From Roseburia sp. (lineage in GTDB: Bacteria > Bacillota > Clostridia > Lachnospirales > Lachnospiraceae), in assembly GCA_017937095.1 (NCBI GenBank), contig JAGBEG010000010.1, positions 1 to 64,000 of the forward strand: DNA of 64,000 nt, given 5' to 3'. This document shows positions 8,552-17,098 of this stretch, in pieces. Position 1 is the stretch's first letter. Each line of letters starts with the position of its first letter. The notes under the pieces are model-generated. The model worked only from the letters and a program-made list of their open reading frames with translations, was not told the DNA's origin and searched no databases. The position numbers were made by a program, and so were the translations under genes.

Positions 8552-10306
8552 ATGTCACAAGAGCATGTGTTTTACAGGAGCAAGACCTTTAACCGCAAGA
8601 AGATTTTTATCATGTTCCTTGCAGTCTTTTTTGTATTAATGTTTCTGATCGGGAGGCTTGTGTATCTGATGGTATTCTGTTCGGAATATTACGGACAGAA
8701 AGCGGAGAACCTTCACGAGAGGGAGCGCGACATCAAGGCGGCGCGCGGCAGGATCATAGACGCCACGGGAACGGTGCTCGCGACGAACAAGTCCGTCTGT
8801 ACGATTTCCGTGATTCACAGCCAGATCGAGGAACCGGAGAAGGTCATTGACGCGCTGGTAAAGGAACTCGGACTTTCGGAAGATGAGGTGCGGGCGCGGG
8901 TCGAGAAGGTCAGTTCGATCGAGCGCGTCAAAACAAATGTGGATAAGGAAGTGGGAGACCGCATCCGTGCGTATGGACTTGCGGGCGTGAAGGTAGACGA
9001 GGATTATAAGCGCTATTATCCGTATGAGTCGATGGCGTCATCCGTTCTCGGCTTTACCGGAGCAGACAATCAGGGGATTCTGGGACTGGAAGTAAAATAC
9101 GACTCCTATCTGCAGGGAACGAACGGGCAGATTCTAACGCTTACCGATGCGCGCGGCATAGAGATTGAGAATGCGGGCGAGACGCGGATGGAGCCAATCA
9201 ACGGCTATGATCTTTGCATTTCCATGGATGTGAACATTCAGCAGTACTGCGAGCAGGCGGCAGAGAAAGCCTATTTAAAGAAGCAGGCGGACAGTGTGTC
9301 CATTATCGTTATCAATCCGCAGAACGGGGAGCTGATGGCGATGGTCAATTACCCGGAATTTAATCTGAACGAACCGTTTACACTGACCGACGAGATGCTT
9401 TCCGGCGTAGAGGACGCTTCGGCGCTTAACGCAGAGCAAAAGCAGGATCTTTTGAACCAGATGTGGAGAAATCAGTGTATCAGCGATACCTATGAGCCGG
9501 GATCGACGTTCAAGATCATCACGGCGTCGGCGGCGCTCGAGGAGGGCGTCGTCTCACTCACGGATCAATTCTACTGTCCGGGCTACAAGATGGTGGAGGA
9601 CCGGAGAATACGCTGCGCCAAGACGAGCGGCCACGGCGCGGAGACATTTGAGACGGGGATTATGAATTCCTGTAATCCGGTCTTTATCGAGCTTGGCGAG
9701 CGGCTTGGCGTGGACAATTATTATAAGTATTTTAACCAGTTCGGGCTGCTTGAGAAGACGCATATCGATCTTCCGGGCGAGGCGGCGACGATCATGCACA
9801 AGAAGGAAAATGTCGGTCCGGTGGAGCTTGCGACGATTTCTTTCGGACAGTCGTTCCAGATTACGCCGATCCAGCTTGTGACGACTGTTTCTTCTATTAT
9901 AAATGGGGGAACGCGCATCACGCCGCATTTCGGCGTGGAAATCCGGGATGAGAAGGGCAATCTCGTCGAGAAGCTGAAATATGATACCACAGAGGGAATC
10001 TGCAGCGAGGAGACGTCGGAGACGATGCAGTACCTGTTAGAAAAGGTCGTCTCCGAGGGCGGCGGTAAGAATGCGAAGATCGAGGGCTATTCGATCGGCG
10101 GCAAGACCGCGACCTCGCAGACGCTGCCGCGAAGCGAGCACCGTTACATATCGTCTTTTCTGGGCTTTGCACCTGCGGACGATCCGCAGGTTCTGGTGCT
10201 TGCGATCATAAGAAATCCGCAGGGAACCTACTACGGAGGTATGATCGCGGCTCCGGTCGTAAAGGAAATTATGGAAAACATTTTGCCCTACCTTGATAAA
10301 TCATGA
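8552..10306 (+). CDS. Second class B penicillin-binding protein
   Basis: 584 aa from ATG 8552, chosen because GTGAGG lies 9 nt upstream; the in-frame ATG at 8510 would fall in a strong hairpin loop. Membrane anchor (IFIMFLAVFFVLMFLIGRLVYLMVF), dimerisation domain, transpeptidase with GSTFK, NSCNPVF and, instead of the usual K-T-G, a KTA (GGKTATSQT). Paralogue of the preceding gene, lacking the repeat tail. Pairs of class B PBPs in Firmicute dcw clusters are usually a vegetative septal enzyme and the sporulation enzyme SpoVD; which is which cannot be read from sequence alone. Confidence 0.88.
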   Translation: MSQEHVFYRSKTFNRKKIFIMFLAVFFVLMFLIGRLVYLMVFCSEYYGQKAENLHERERDIKAARGRIIDATGTVLATNKSVCTISVIHSQIEEPEKVIDALVKELGLSEDEVRARVEKVSSIERVKTNVDKEVGDRIRAYGLAGVKVDEDYKRYYPYESMASSVLGFTGADNQGILGLEVKYDSYLQGTNGQILTLTDARGIEIENAGETRMEPINGYDLCISMDVNIQQYCEQAAEKAYLKKQADSVSIIVINPQNGELMAMVNYPEFNLNEPFTLTDEMLSGVEDASALNAEQKQDLLNQMWRNQCISDTYEPGSTFKIITASAALEEGVVSLTDQFYCPGYKMVEDRRIRCAKTSGHGAETFETGIMNSCNPVFIELGERLGVDNYYKYFNQFGLLEKTHIDLPGEAATIMHKKENVGPVELATISFGQSFQITPIQLVTTVSSIINGGTRITPHFGVEIRDEKGNLVEKLKYDTTEGICSEETSETMQYLLEKVVSEGGGKNAKIEGYSIGGKTATSQTLPRSEHRYISSFLGFAPADDPQVLVLAIIRNPQGTYYGGMIAAPVVKEIMENILPYLDKS

Positions 10307-10321
10307 AAAATAACGTATACT
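10293..10321 (+). promoter_or_regulatory. Internal SigA-type promoter before mraY
   Basis: -35 TTGATA (10293-10298), 17-bp spacer, -10 TATACT (10316-10321). It overlaps the last codons of the PBP gene and would drive mraY-murD-ftsW-divIB independently of the mraZ promoter. Confidence 0.6.
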
Positions 10322-10364
10322 AGATGGGTTAAATAGCGAGATAAAATACAAGAGGTGTTTAATT

Positions 10365-11318
10365 ATGACGTATGAAATCGTAATTCCGGTAATTGTATCT
10401 TTTGCAATCAGCGCTTTGCTTGGTCCGATTGTCATTCCGTTTCTGCGGAGACTTAAGGTGGGGCAGACCGAGCGGAAGGAGCTGGAATCCCATTTGAAGA
10501 AAAACGGTACGCCGACGATGGGCGGGCTGATGATACTGGCAAGTATTGTGATTACTTCCGTATTTTACGTGAAGGACTACCCGAAAATCGTTCCGATCCT
10601 GTTTATGACGGTCGGATTCGGCGTGATCGGATTTCTGGATGACTACCTAAAGGTCGTGTTGCGCAGATCGGACGGACTGCTTCCGTGGCAGAAGATGCTC
10701 TGTCAGATCGTGCTAACGACTGTGTTTGCCGTTTATATGGTGCGGTACTCGGGAATTTCCCTCTCTATGCTGATTCCGTTTTCGGGCGGCAAGTACTTAG
10801 ACCTTGGATGGCTTGCAATTCCGGTGCTCTATATTGCCGTGATCGGAACGGTAAACGGAACGAACTTTACAGACGGACTGGACGGACTGGCGTCGAGTGT
10901 GACAATCATGGTCGCAACCTTTTTCTCGGTTGTGGCAATCGGCACGGATGCCGGAATTGCCCCGATTACCTGTGCGGTCGTAGGCGCGCTGCTCGGATTC
11001 CTTCTATTTAATGTATATCCGGCGAGCGTGTTCATGGGAGACACCGGTTCGCTGGCGCTTGGCGGCTTTGTGGTATCGACGGCGTATATGATGCAGATGC
11101 CGTTGTTTATCCTGATTGTGGGACTGATCTATCTGGTCGAGGTGCTTTCGGTCATCATTCAGGTGACATATTATAAGAAGACGGGCGGCAAGCGCATCTT
11201 CCGCATGGCGCCGATTCATCATCACTTCGAACTCGGCGGATGGTCGGAGACAAGAGTCGTTGCAGTGTTTTCCATCACGACGGCGATTTTGTGCATGATT
11301 GCATTGTTAGCACTGTAA
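10365..11318 (+). CDS. mraY: Phospho-N-acetylmuramoyl-pentapeptide-transferase
   Basis: 317 aa integral membrane enzyme that makes lipid I from UDP-MurNAc-pentapeptide and undecaprenyl phosphate. About ten membrane segments. Conserved catalytic motifs: KKNGTPTMGG (about 45-54), FLDDYLKV (about 89-96, the DD pair), NGTNFTDGLDGLA (about 165-177) and MAPIHHHFELGGWSE near the C-terminus (HHH motif). Ribosome site AGAGGTG precedes the ATG. Confidence 0.97.
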   Translation: MTYEIVIPVIVSFAISALLGPIVIPFLRRLKVGQTERKELESHLKKNGTPTMGGLMILASIVITSVFYVKDYPKIVPILFMTVGFGVIGFLDDYLKVVLRRSDGLLPWQKMLCQIVLTTVFAVYMVRYSGISLSMLIPFSGGKYLDLGWLAIPVLYIAVIGTVNGTNFTDGLDGLASSVTIMVATFFSVVAIGTDAGIAPITCAVVGALLGFLLFNVYPASVFMGDTGSLALGGFVVSTAYMMQMPLFILIVGLIYLVEVLSVIIQVTYYKKTGGKRIFRMAPIHHHFELGGWSETRVVAVFSITTAILCMIALLAL

Positions 11319-11338
11319 AGCGAAAAGAAAAACTAAGA

Positions 11339-11360
11339 CATTGCATCAAGGGATGCAATG
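11339..11360 (+). other. Small hairpin in the mraY-murD spacer
   Basis: CATTGCATC / GATGCAATG with a 4-nt loop; no T tract follows, so it is more likely an mRNA processing or stability element than a terminator. Confidence 0.45.
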
Positions 11361-11382
11361 CCTAAGAATAGAGGTGTAGAAT

Positions 11383-12747
11383 ATGGATTTGACAGGTAAG
11401 ACGGTGCTTGTAGCCGGCTCTGGCGTAAGCGGAGTGGCGGCAGCAGAACTTTTGAAGAAGAAACAGGTAAAGACGATATTGTTTGACGGCAACCGCGAGC
11501 TGGATGTCGCGGCGCTTAAGGAGAAGCATCCGGTATTCTCCGATATGGAGATCATTCTCGGTGAGCTTTCCGATGCGGATATGGAGCATTTTGACCTTGT
11601 GGTCTTAAGTCCCGGCGTTCCGACGGATCTTCCGATGGTAAATGCCATAAGGGAGCGGGGGATTCCGATCTGGGGAGAGATTGAGCTTGCCTATTTCTTT
11701 GCAAAGGGACGCGTCGCGGCAATCACCGGAACGAACGGCAAGACGACGACGACGGCGCTTACCGGGGAGATTATGGCGAACTACTACAAGGATGTGAAGG
11801 TGGTCGGAAATATCGGAATCCCTTATACTTCCGTAGCGGCGGAGACGACGGAGGAGACGGTGACGGTCGCTGAGATCAGCAGCTTCCAGCTTGAGACGAT
11901 TCACACCTTCCATCCGGCGGTGTCGGCGATTTTAAACATCACGCCGGATCATCTGAACCGCCACCACACGATGGAGTGTTACATCCGGACGAAGGAGCGC
12001 ATCGCAGAGAATCAGGATGCGGGCGATACCTGTGTCTTAAATTACGAGGACGAGGTGCTGCGGGCGTTCGGGGAGCAGCTTCAGACGAACGTACTGTTCT
12101 TCTCGAGTGAGAGAAAGCTTGATAAGGGACTTTATCTCGACGGAGACGACATTTTCTACGCAGACGGAAATGAGACGGTAAAGATCATCAACGTGAACGA
12201 GCTGAATATCCTTGGGAAGCACAACTACGAGAATGTGATGGCAGCGTGCGGCATGGCGGTTTCCATGGGCGTGCCCATTCCAAAGATCGTCGAGGTCTTA
12301 AAGCGGTTTCAGGCGGTCGAGCACCGCATCGAGTATGTGACAGAGAAGCGCGGCGTAAAGTTCTACAATGATTCCAAGGGAACGAATCCCGATGCGGCGA
12401 TCAAGGGCATCTGCGCGATGAACCGTCCGACATTTCTGATCGGCGGGGGCTATGACAAGCAGTCGGAGTACGATGCGTGGATCGAAAGCTTTGGCGGCAA
12501 GGTGAAAAAGCTGGTGCTTATCGGACAGACGAGGGAGAAGATTGCGGAGTGCGCCAGAAAGCACGGATTTACGGACATTGTGCTGTGCGATACCTTAGAG
12601 GAGGCAATCGACGTGTGCTACCGGAACGCAGAGCCGGGCGACGCGGTGCTCTTATCACCCGCGTGCGCAAGCTGGGGAATGTTCAAAAATTACGAGGAAC
12701 GCGGACGCATCTTTAAGGAATATGTGCGTGCTTTGAAAGAAGACTGA
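11383..12747 (+). CDS. murD: UDP-N-acetylmuramoylalanine--D-glutamate ligase
   Basis: 454 aa ATP-dependent Mur ligase adding D-Glu to UDP-MurNAc-L-Ala. N-terminal Rossmann-like domain (KTVLVAGSGVSGVAA), central ATP-binding loop G116-TNGKTTT, then ITPDHLNRH, and the C-terminal domain with FYNDSKGTNPDA and the terminal SPACASWGMFKNYEERG block. All hallmark Mur-ligase motifs are intact. It lies between mraY and ftsW as in many Firmicutes. Confidence 0.97.
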   Translation: MDLTGKTVLVAGSGVSGVAAAELLKKKQVKTILFDGNRELDVAALKEKHPVFSDMEIILGELSDADMEHFDLVVLSPGVPTDLPMVNAIRERGIPIWGEIELAYFFAKGRVAAITGTNGKTTTTALTGEIMANYYKDVKVVGNIGIPYTSVAAETTEETVTVAEISSFQLETIHTFHPAVSAILNITPDHLNRHHTMECYIRTKERIAENQDAGDTCVLNYEDEVLRAFGEQLQTNVLFFSSERKLDKGLYLDGDDIFYADGNETVKIINVNELNILGKHNYENVMAACGMAVSMGVPIPKIVEVLKRFQAVEHRIEYVTEKRGVKFYNDSKGTNPDAAIKGICAMNRPTFLIGGGYDKQSEYDAWIESFGGKVKKLVLIGQTREKIAECARKHGFTDIVLCDTLEEAIDVCYRNAEPGDAVLLSPACASWGMFKNYEERGRIFKEYVRALKED

Positions 12748-12779
12748 CGGGTGAGAACAAATTCTAAGAGAGGTTGTAA

Positions 12780-13898
12780 ATGGCGCGAGGGCAGGAAAAA
12801 GAAAAAAAGCAAAAACCAATTCGATATTTTGACTACAGCCTGCTGTTTCTGATTATATTTTTGCTGTGCTTTGGACTGATCATGCTCTACAGTACCAGTT
12901 CCTATTATGGCTCGACCAGATTTGGCGACGCGGCATATTATCTGAAAAAGCAGTTGTTCGCGACAAGCCTTGGAATCGTCGCGATGATCATCGTATCGCG
13001 GATTCCCTACCGGTTCTGGATGAATTTGAGCGGGGCTGCGTATCTAGCGGCGCTTGGACTTTGTACATTCGTTATTTTCGGCGGAAGAGAGGTAAAGGGT
13101 CAGGCGCGCTGGATCTACATAGGTCCCCTGTCGTTCCAGCCGTCCGAGTTCGCAAAGCTTGCGGTCATCATTTTTCTGGCGCTGATTATCTATAAGACCT
13201 CCAAGCAGGTCGGGGAATTTAAGACGCTGGTAAAGGTCATGCTCATTGTGCTTCCGATTGTCGGCGTGGTTGCATATAATAACTTAAGTACGGCAATTAT
13301 TATCCTCGGTATCGCGGTGTGTATGCTGTTCGTGGCAAGCCCCAAATATTCGCATTTCTTCGTCGTAGGTCTTGTTGTGCTGGTGGTGGGCGTGGTCTTT
13401 ATCGCGCTGGCTTCCTACCGCGCGGAGCGAATCCAGATCTGGCTGCACCCGGAGGAGCACGAGAAAGGCTATCAGACGCTGCAGGGGCTTTATGCAATCG
13501 GTTCCGGCGGACTTTTCGGAAAAGGGCTTGGGGAGAGTATGCAAAAGCTCGGTTTTATCCCGGAGGCGCAGAATGATATGATTTTCTCGGTCATCTGTGA
13601 GGAACTGGGACTTTTTGGGGCAGTCTGCCTTATCCTGCTGTATCTGCTGATGATCTGGCGGTTTATGGTGATTGCCAACAATGCGGCTGATTTATACGGC
13701 GCGCTCATTGTAGTCGGCATCATGGCGCATATTTCCATTCAGGTGGTCTTAAATATCGCCGTTGTGACGAATACGATTCCCAATACCGGAATTTCACTTC
13801 CGTTCATCAGCTACGGCGGAACTTCGATTCTGTTCCTGCTTTCGGAAATGGGGCTTGCGCTGTCTGTATCGCGGGGGATTACGTTTGAGGTTACCTGA
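12780..13898 (+). CDS. ftsW: Lipid II glycan polymerase FtsW
   Basis: 372 aa SEDS-family membrane protein with about ten membrane segments. Motifs: GLIMLYSTSS in the first segment, KGQARWIYIGPLSFQPSEFAKLA (the conserved W-I and PSE region), then GEELG-type loop residues (ICEELGLFGAV) and NTGISLPFISYGGTS near the end. It polymerises lipid II at the septum together with its cognate class B PBP. Position next to murD and divIB favours FtsW over RodA or SpoVE. Confidence 0.9.
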   Translation: MARGQEKEKKQKPIRYFDYSLLFLIIFLLCFGLIMLYSTSSYYGSTRFGDAAYYLKKQLFATSLGIVAMIIVSRIPYRFWMNLSGAAYLAALGLCTFVIFGGREVKGQARWIYIGPLSFQPSEFAKLAVIIFLALIIYKTSKQVGEFKTLVKVMLIVLPIVGVVAYNNLSTAIIILGIAVCMLFVASPKYSHFFVVGLVVLVVGVVFIALASYRAERIQIWLHPEEHEKGYQTLQGLYAIGSGGLFGKGLGESMQKLGFIPEAQNDMIFSVICEELGLFGAVCLILLYLLMIWRFMVIANNAADLYGALIVVGIMAHISIQVVLNIAVVTNTIPNTGISLPFISYGGTSILFLLSEMGLALSVSRGITFEVT

Positions 13899-13900
13899 TT

Positions 13901-14650
13901 ATGATTAGAGAGCAGAGAAGAAGGAAAAAAAGAAGAAAGATCGGCCTTATCATTTTTCTGATTTTTGTGCTGCTTGTAGCATTGGCGGCGCTTGTGGTCT
14001 GGAAGGTGTTCACCGTGAAGAATGTGGAAGTGGAGGGCAATGAGCTTTACTCCTCCGAACAGATTGAGCAGCTTGTGTTGGATGACGAGTATTCCTGGAA
14101 TTCCCTCTATGTCCTGTTAAAGCACCGTTTTGTGGATATGGGAGAGGTACCGTTCGTCGATACGATGGAGGTGAGCCTTAAGGATCCGCATACCGTGCGG
14201 ATTTCGGTCAGTGAGAAGGGAATCCTGGGCTGTCTTTACATTGATTCCATCGGGCAGTACGCCTATTTTGACAAGGATGGTTTTGTCGTGGAGACTTCCG
14301 CGGAGGAAATCCCGGACGTGCCGAAGGTGACAGGTGTAAACTGCGAGGAGGTCGTGCTCTATGAGCAGCTTCCGCTGGAGCGCGGGGAGGTGCTTAAGGA
14401 TCTTTTGAATTTAACGCAGATGCTCAAGAAATATGATCTTCTGCCGCAGGAGATCCACTATGACGATAAGCTCATGCCGACCCTGACTTATGGGGGGACG
14501 CGGGTGGTCGTCGGGTCGGATGATTATCTCTCGCAGAAGGTTGTGAGGTTGTCGGCAATTCTCCCGCAGCTATCGGGACTTTCGGGGACGCTGTATCTGA
14601 ATACATGGACGCCGGACACGACGGATATCGTTTTTGAGCGGGATGAATAA
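13901..14650 (+). CDS. divIB: Cell division protein DivIB/FtsQ
   Basis: 249 aa. Basic N-terminus (REQRRRKKRRKIG), a single membrane segment (LIIFLIFVLLVALAALVVW), then the POTRA region (FTVKNVEVEGNELYSSEQIEQL) and beta domain (VPKVTGV...). Starts 2 nt after the ftsW stop, so translation is coupled. DivIB stabilises FtsL/DivIC at the septum. murG, often found between ftsW and this gene, is absent. Confidence 0.88.
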   Translation: MIREQRRRKKRRKIGLIIFLIFVLLVALAALVVWKVFTVKNVEVEGNELYSSEQIEQLVLDDEYSWNSLYVLLKHRFVDMGEVPFVDTMEVSLKDPHTVRISVSEKGILGCLYIDSIGQYAYFDKDGFVVETSAEEIPDVPKVTGVNCEEVVLYEQLPLERGEVLKDLLNLTQMLKKYDLLPQEIHYDDKLMPTLTYGGTRVVVGSDDYLSQKVVRLSAILPQLSGLSGTLYLNTWTPDTTDIVFERDE

Positions 14651-14682
14651 CCCTTTTTTGAACAAAAAAATGAAAAAATTAG

Positions 14683-14711
14683 TTGATTAATTGAAAGAAA
14701 GATTATATTAT
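14683..14711 (+). promoter_or_regulatory. Promoter of ftsZ
   Basis: -35 TTGATT (14683-14688), 17-bp spacer, -10 TATTAT (14706-14711) in a very AT-rich stretch. It gives ftsZ its own long leader of about 165 nt, in which I see only a small hairpin (GGCAT/ATGCC) and no recognisable riboswitch. Confidence 0.65.
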
Positions 14712-14881
14712 AGTGTATATGAGTTTAAAAACGAGTACTGTGTACGCGTGGCTCATCTGATATATGACAGATAGTGGAACAGAAGGCATGGAATGCCGGA
14801 CGATTCGTTGATAGATGGTGCGGTTTGGCGCCACTTTACCACGGGATATAATTAATGGGAGAGAATGAAGGAGGAACTACC

Positions 14882-16084
14882 TTGCTGGAGATTATGACAA
14901 CAGAAGCAGATACCAGTGCAAAAATCATTGTAATCGGAGTCGGAGGAGCTGGTAATAACGCTGTAAATAGAATGATTGATGAGAATATCGGCGGAGTGGA
15001 GTTCATCGGAATCAATACCGATAAGCAGGCACTCACCCTCTGCAAGGCGCCGACGCTGATTCAGATCGGTGAGAAGCTTACCAAGGGGCTTGGCGCGGGC
15101 GCGCAGCCTGAGATTGGCGAGAAGGCGGCAGAGGAGAGCATGGAGGAGCTTTCTTCCGCGGTAAAGGGCGCAGACATGGTATTCGTCACCTGTGGTATGG
15201 GCGGCGGAACCGGTACAGGTGCGGCTCCGGTTGTCGCAAGGATTGCAAAGGAGCAGGGAATCCTTACAGTCGGTGTTGTGACAAAGCCCTTCAAGTTCGA
15301 GGCAAAGCAGCGCATGGTGAATGCGCTTTCCGGTATTGACCGCTTAAAGGACAGCGTCGATACCTTAATTGTGATACCGAACGATAAGCTGCTTGAGATT
15401 GTGGACAGGCGTACCACGATGCCGGATGCCTTAAAGAAGGCGGACGAAGTGTTACAGCAGGCGGTACAGGGAATCACGGATCTGATTAACCTGCCGGCAC
15501 TGATCAACCTCGACTTCGCAGATGTGTCGACTGTCATGAAGGACAAGGGAATGGCGCATATCGGTATCGGAAACGCCAAGGGAGACGACAAGGCAATCGA
15601 AGCGGTCAAGCTTGCAGTTGCCAGCCCGCTGCTCGAGACGACGATCAATGGGGCGACCCATGTCATTATCAATATTTCCGGAGATATTTCTCTTATGGAT
15701 GCGAACGACGCGGCAAGCTATGTACAGGATCTTGCCGGGGATAATGCCAATATCATCTTCGGTGCGAAGTACGACGAGTCCATGACGGATGAGGCGACCA
15801 TCACGGTTATCGCGACCGGACTTGAGAGCCCGGCAGGCGGAAGCAAGATCATGCCGAAGCTTAACTATGCGAACACTACGCCGACCAGACCGGTGACCGG
15901 ATCGACGCTTGGCAGGACGATGGCAGGCGGAACGGCGGCAGGCTATACGGCGCCGACGCAGACGGCAGGACAGACCGTGTCTGCACCGACGTTTTCGGGC
16001 ATCCAGAAGCCGCGTCAGCCGGAGAGCACGGTACCGCAGATGGATATTAAGATTCCGGATTTCTTAAAGAATTCCCGCAAGTAG
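14882..16084 (+). CDS. ftsZ: Cell division GTPase FtsZ
   Basis: 400 aa from a TTG start, chosen because AAGGAGG ends 7 nt upstream and because the protein then begins MLEI, as in related FtsZ proteins; an upstream in-frame ATG at 14855 precedes the ribosome site. GTP-binding tubulin motif GGGTGTG at residues 107-113, T7 loop with [16 protein letters not shown], a flexible linker rich in T, G and A, and the C-terminal conserved peptide ([13 protein letters not shown]) that binds membrane tethers. Forms the Z ring. Confidence 0.96.
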   Translation: MLEIMTTEADTSAKIIVIGVGGAGNNAVNRMIDENIGGVEFIGINTDKQALTLCKAPTLIQIGEKLTKGLGAGAQPEIGEKAAEESMEELSSAVKGADMVFVTCGMGGGTGTGAAPVVARIAKEQGILTVGVVTKPFKFEAKQRMVNALSGIDRLKDSVDTLIVIPNDKLLEIVDRRTTMPDALKKADEVLQQAVQGITDLINLPALINLDFADVSTVMKDKGMAHIGIGNAKGDDKAIEAVKLAVASPLLETTINGATHVIINISGDISLMDANDAASYVQDLAGDNANIIFGAKYDESMTDEATITVIATGLESPAGGSKIMPKLNYANTTPTRPVTGSTLGRTMAGGTAAGYTAPTQTAGQTVSAPTFSGIQKPRQPESTVPQMDIKIPDFLKNSRK

Positions 16085-16907
16085 ATTTTCGAAGCCTATG
16101 GGGCGTTGTTCCATAGGCTTTTTTAAATTCGCGGATAAATACCTTGTAGTTAGTGATGCCGTGCTTCCCTAACAGATAGGTAACGCTTTCGTCCGTGTGG
16201 ATAAGATCCTCATAAAAGTATAGAAGCCGCACCTGATTCACATAGGTAAAAAAGGTCTGCCCCGTATATTTTCGGAAAATCCGGCAGAAATATTCCGGTG
16301 TTAAGGAGAGCTCCTTTGCAACGTCCTCCAGAGAGATCTGTTTCCGGTAATTCTTCTTCACATACTGCATACTCTGTTCGATGCGCAGAAAATCCCGCTC
16401 GGTCTTGCTCTGGCTTTTGGCGCTTAAGCGGGTGGAATCCTGTTTGTAGAGAAGATATAAAAGCTCATAAATCTGTGCCAAAAAGAGCAGACGGTAGCCC
16501 GGAGCCTGCTCCTGATCCAATCGGAATAACGCTTCTAAGATGAGAGACAGACTGTGATTGACGGAAGCATTATCGGCGGAAGCGGGTAAGTACTCCCCGA
16601 AATGAAGCAGCTTCCAGTCGTTGTCGATTAACGCGAGGTGGGCGGCGGGAATCTGCAGCAGATAGTAGCGGCAGTTATCTCTGACGTGCGTAGTATGAAT
16701 GTCCCTGGGATTTACAATTAAGATATCGCCGTGCGTCAGTGCGTAAGAGCGGTCATGGATGTAAGCGGTCATTGCCCCTGTTACGATATAAAGGATTTCC
16801 AGATGGTTGTGCCAATGCAGGGGCAGGGATTGATTGACGGCGTATACGTCCGTAAAATGAAGCTGCAGAAAATTATCGTCCTGAATGGTTTCATGTGTAA
16901 TCGACAT
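16047..16907 (-). CDS. AraC-family transcriptional regulator
   Basis: 286 aa. N-terminal cupin sensor ([25 protein letters not shown]...[14 protein letters not shown], residues about 28-75), C-terminal double helix-turn-helix ([38 protein letters not shown] and the following [12 protein letters not shown]). Divergent from the GH3 glycosidase gene, so it most likely activates it in response to a plant or host glycan; this is inferred from position. The frame overlaps the 3' end of ftsZ by 38 bp tail to tail. Ribosome site GGAG lies upstream of the ATG. Confidence 0.88.
   Translation of the reverse strand: MSITHETIQDDNFLQLHFTDVYAVNQSLPLHWHNHLEILYIVTGAMTAYIHDRSYALTHGDILIVNPRDIHTTHVRDNCRYYLLQIPAAHLALIDNDWKLLHFGEYLPASADNASVNHSLSLILEALFRLDQEQAPGYRLLFLAQIYELLYLLYKQDSTRLSAKSQSKTERDFLRIEQSMQYVKKNYRKQISLEDVAKELSLTPEYFCRIFRKYTGQTFFTYVNQVRLLYFYEDLIHTDESVTYLLGKHGITNYKVFIREFKKAYGTTPHRLRKSTCGNSLRNPES
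16092..16124 (+). terminator. Rho-independent terminator after ftsZ
   Basis: AAGCCTATGG / CCATAGGCTT with a 9-nt loop, then TTTT. It lies inside the 3' end of the opposing araC-like gene. Confidence 0.8.
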
Positions 16908-16945
16908 AGGCTGTTCTCCGTTCGTTTGTGAATGTCTCTGGTTAC

Positions 16946-16974
16946 ACTATAGCGTCAAACAGAAAAAATATCAA
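16946..16974 (-). promoter_or_regulatory. Promoter of the araC-like gene
   Basis: Minus strand -35 TTGATA (16969-16974), 17-bp spacer, -10 TATAGT (16946-16951). For the divergent GH3 gene only a -10-like TACAAT (17029-17034) without a good -35 is visible, which is typical of an activator-dependent promoter. Confidence 0.6.
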
Positions 16975-17098
16975 GATTGACCTATAATTTCGGCAATATC
17001 ATATATGGCGTAAAGAAGCGGAACTGACTACAATAAAGCTACAGAAACGAAAACCAAAAGAAATATAAATGGCAGAAACTGCCGGAAATGAGGTCAAA

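Noticed and set aside
7395-8558. Minus-strand open frame of 387 aa opposite the first PBP gene
   Set aside because: Antisense shadow of a clearly conserved PBP; no ribosome site or domain.
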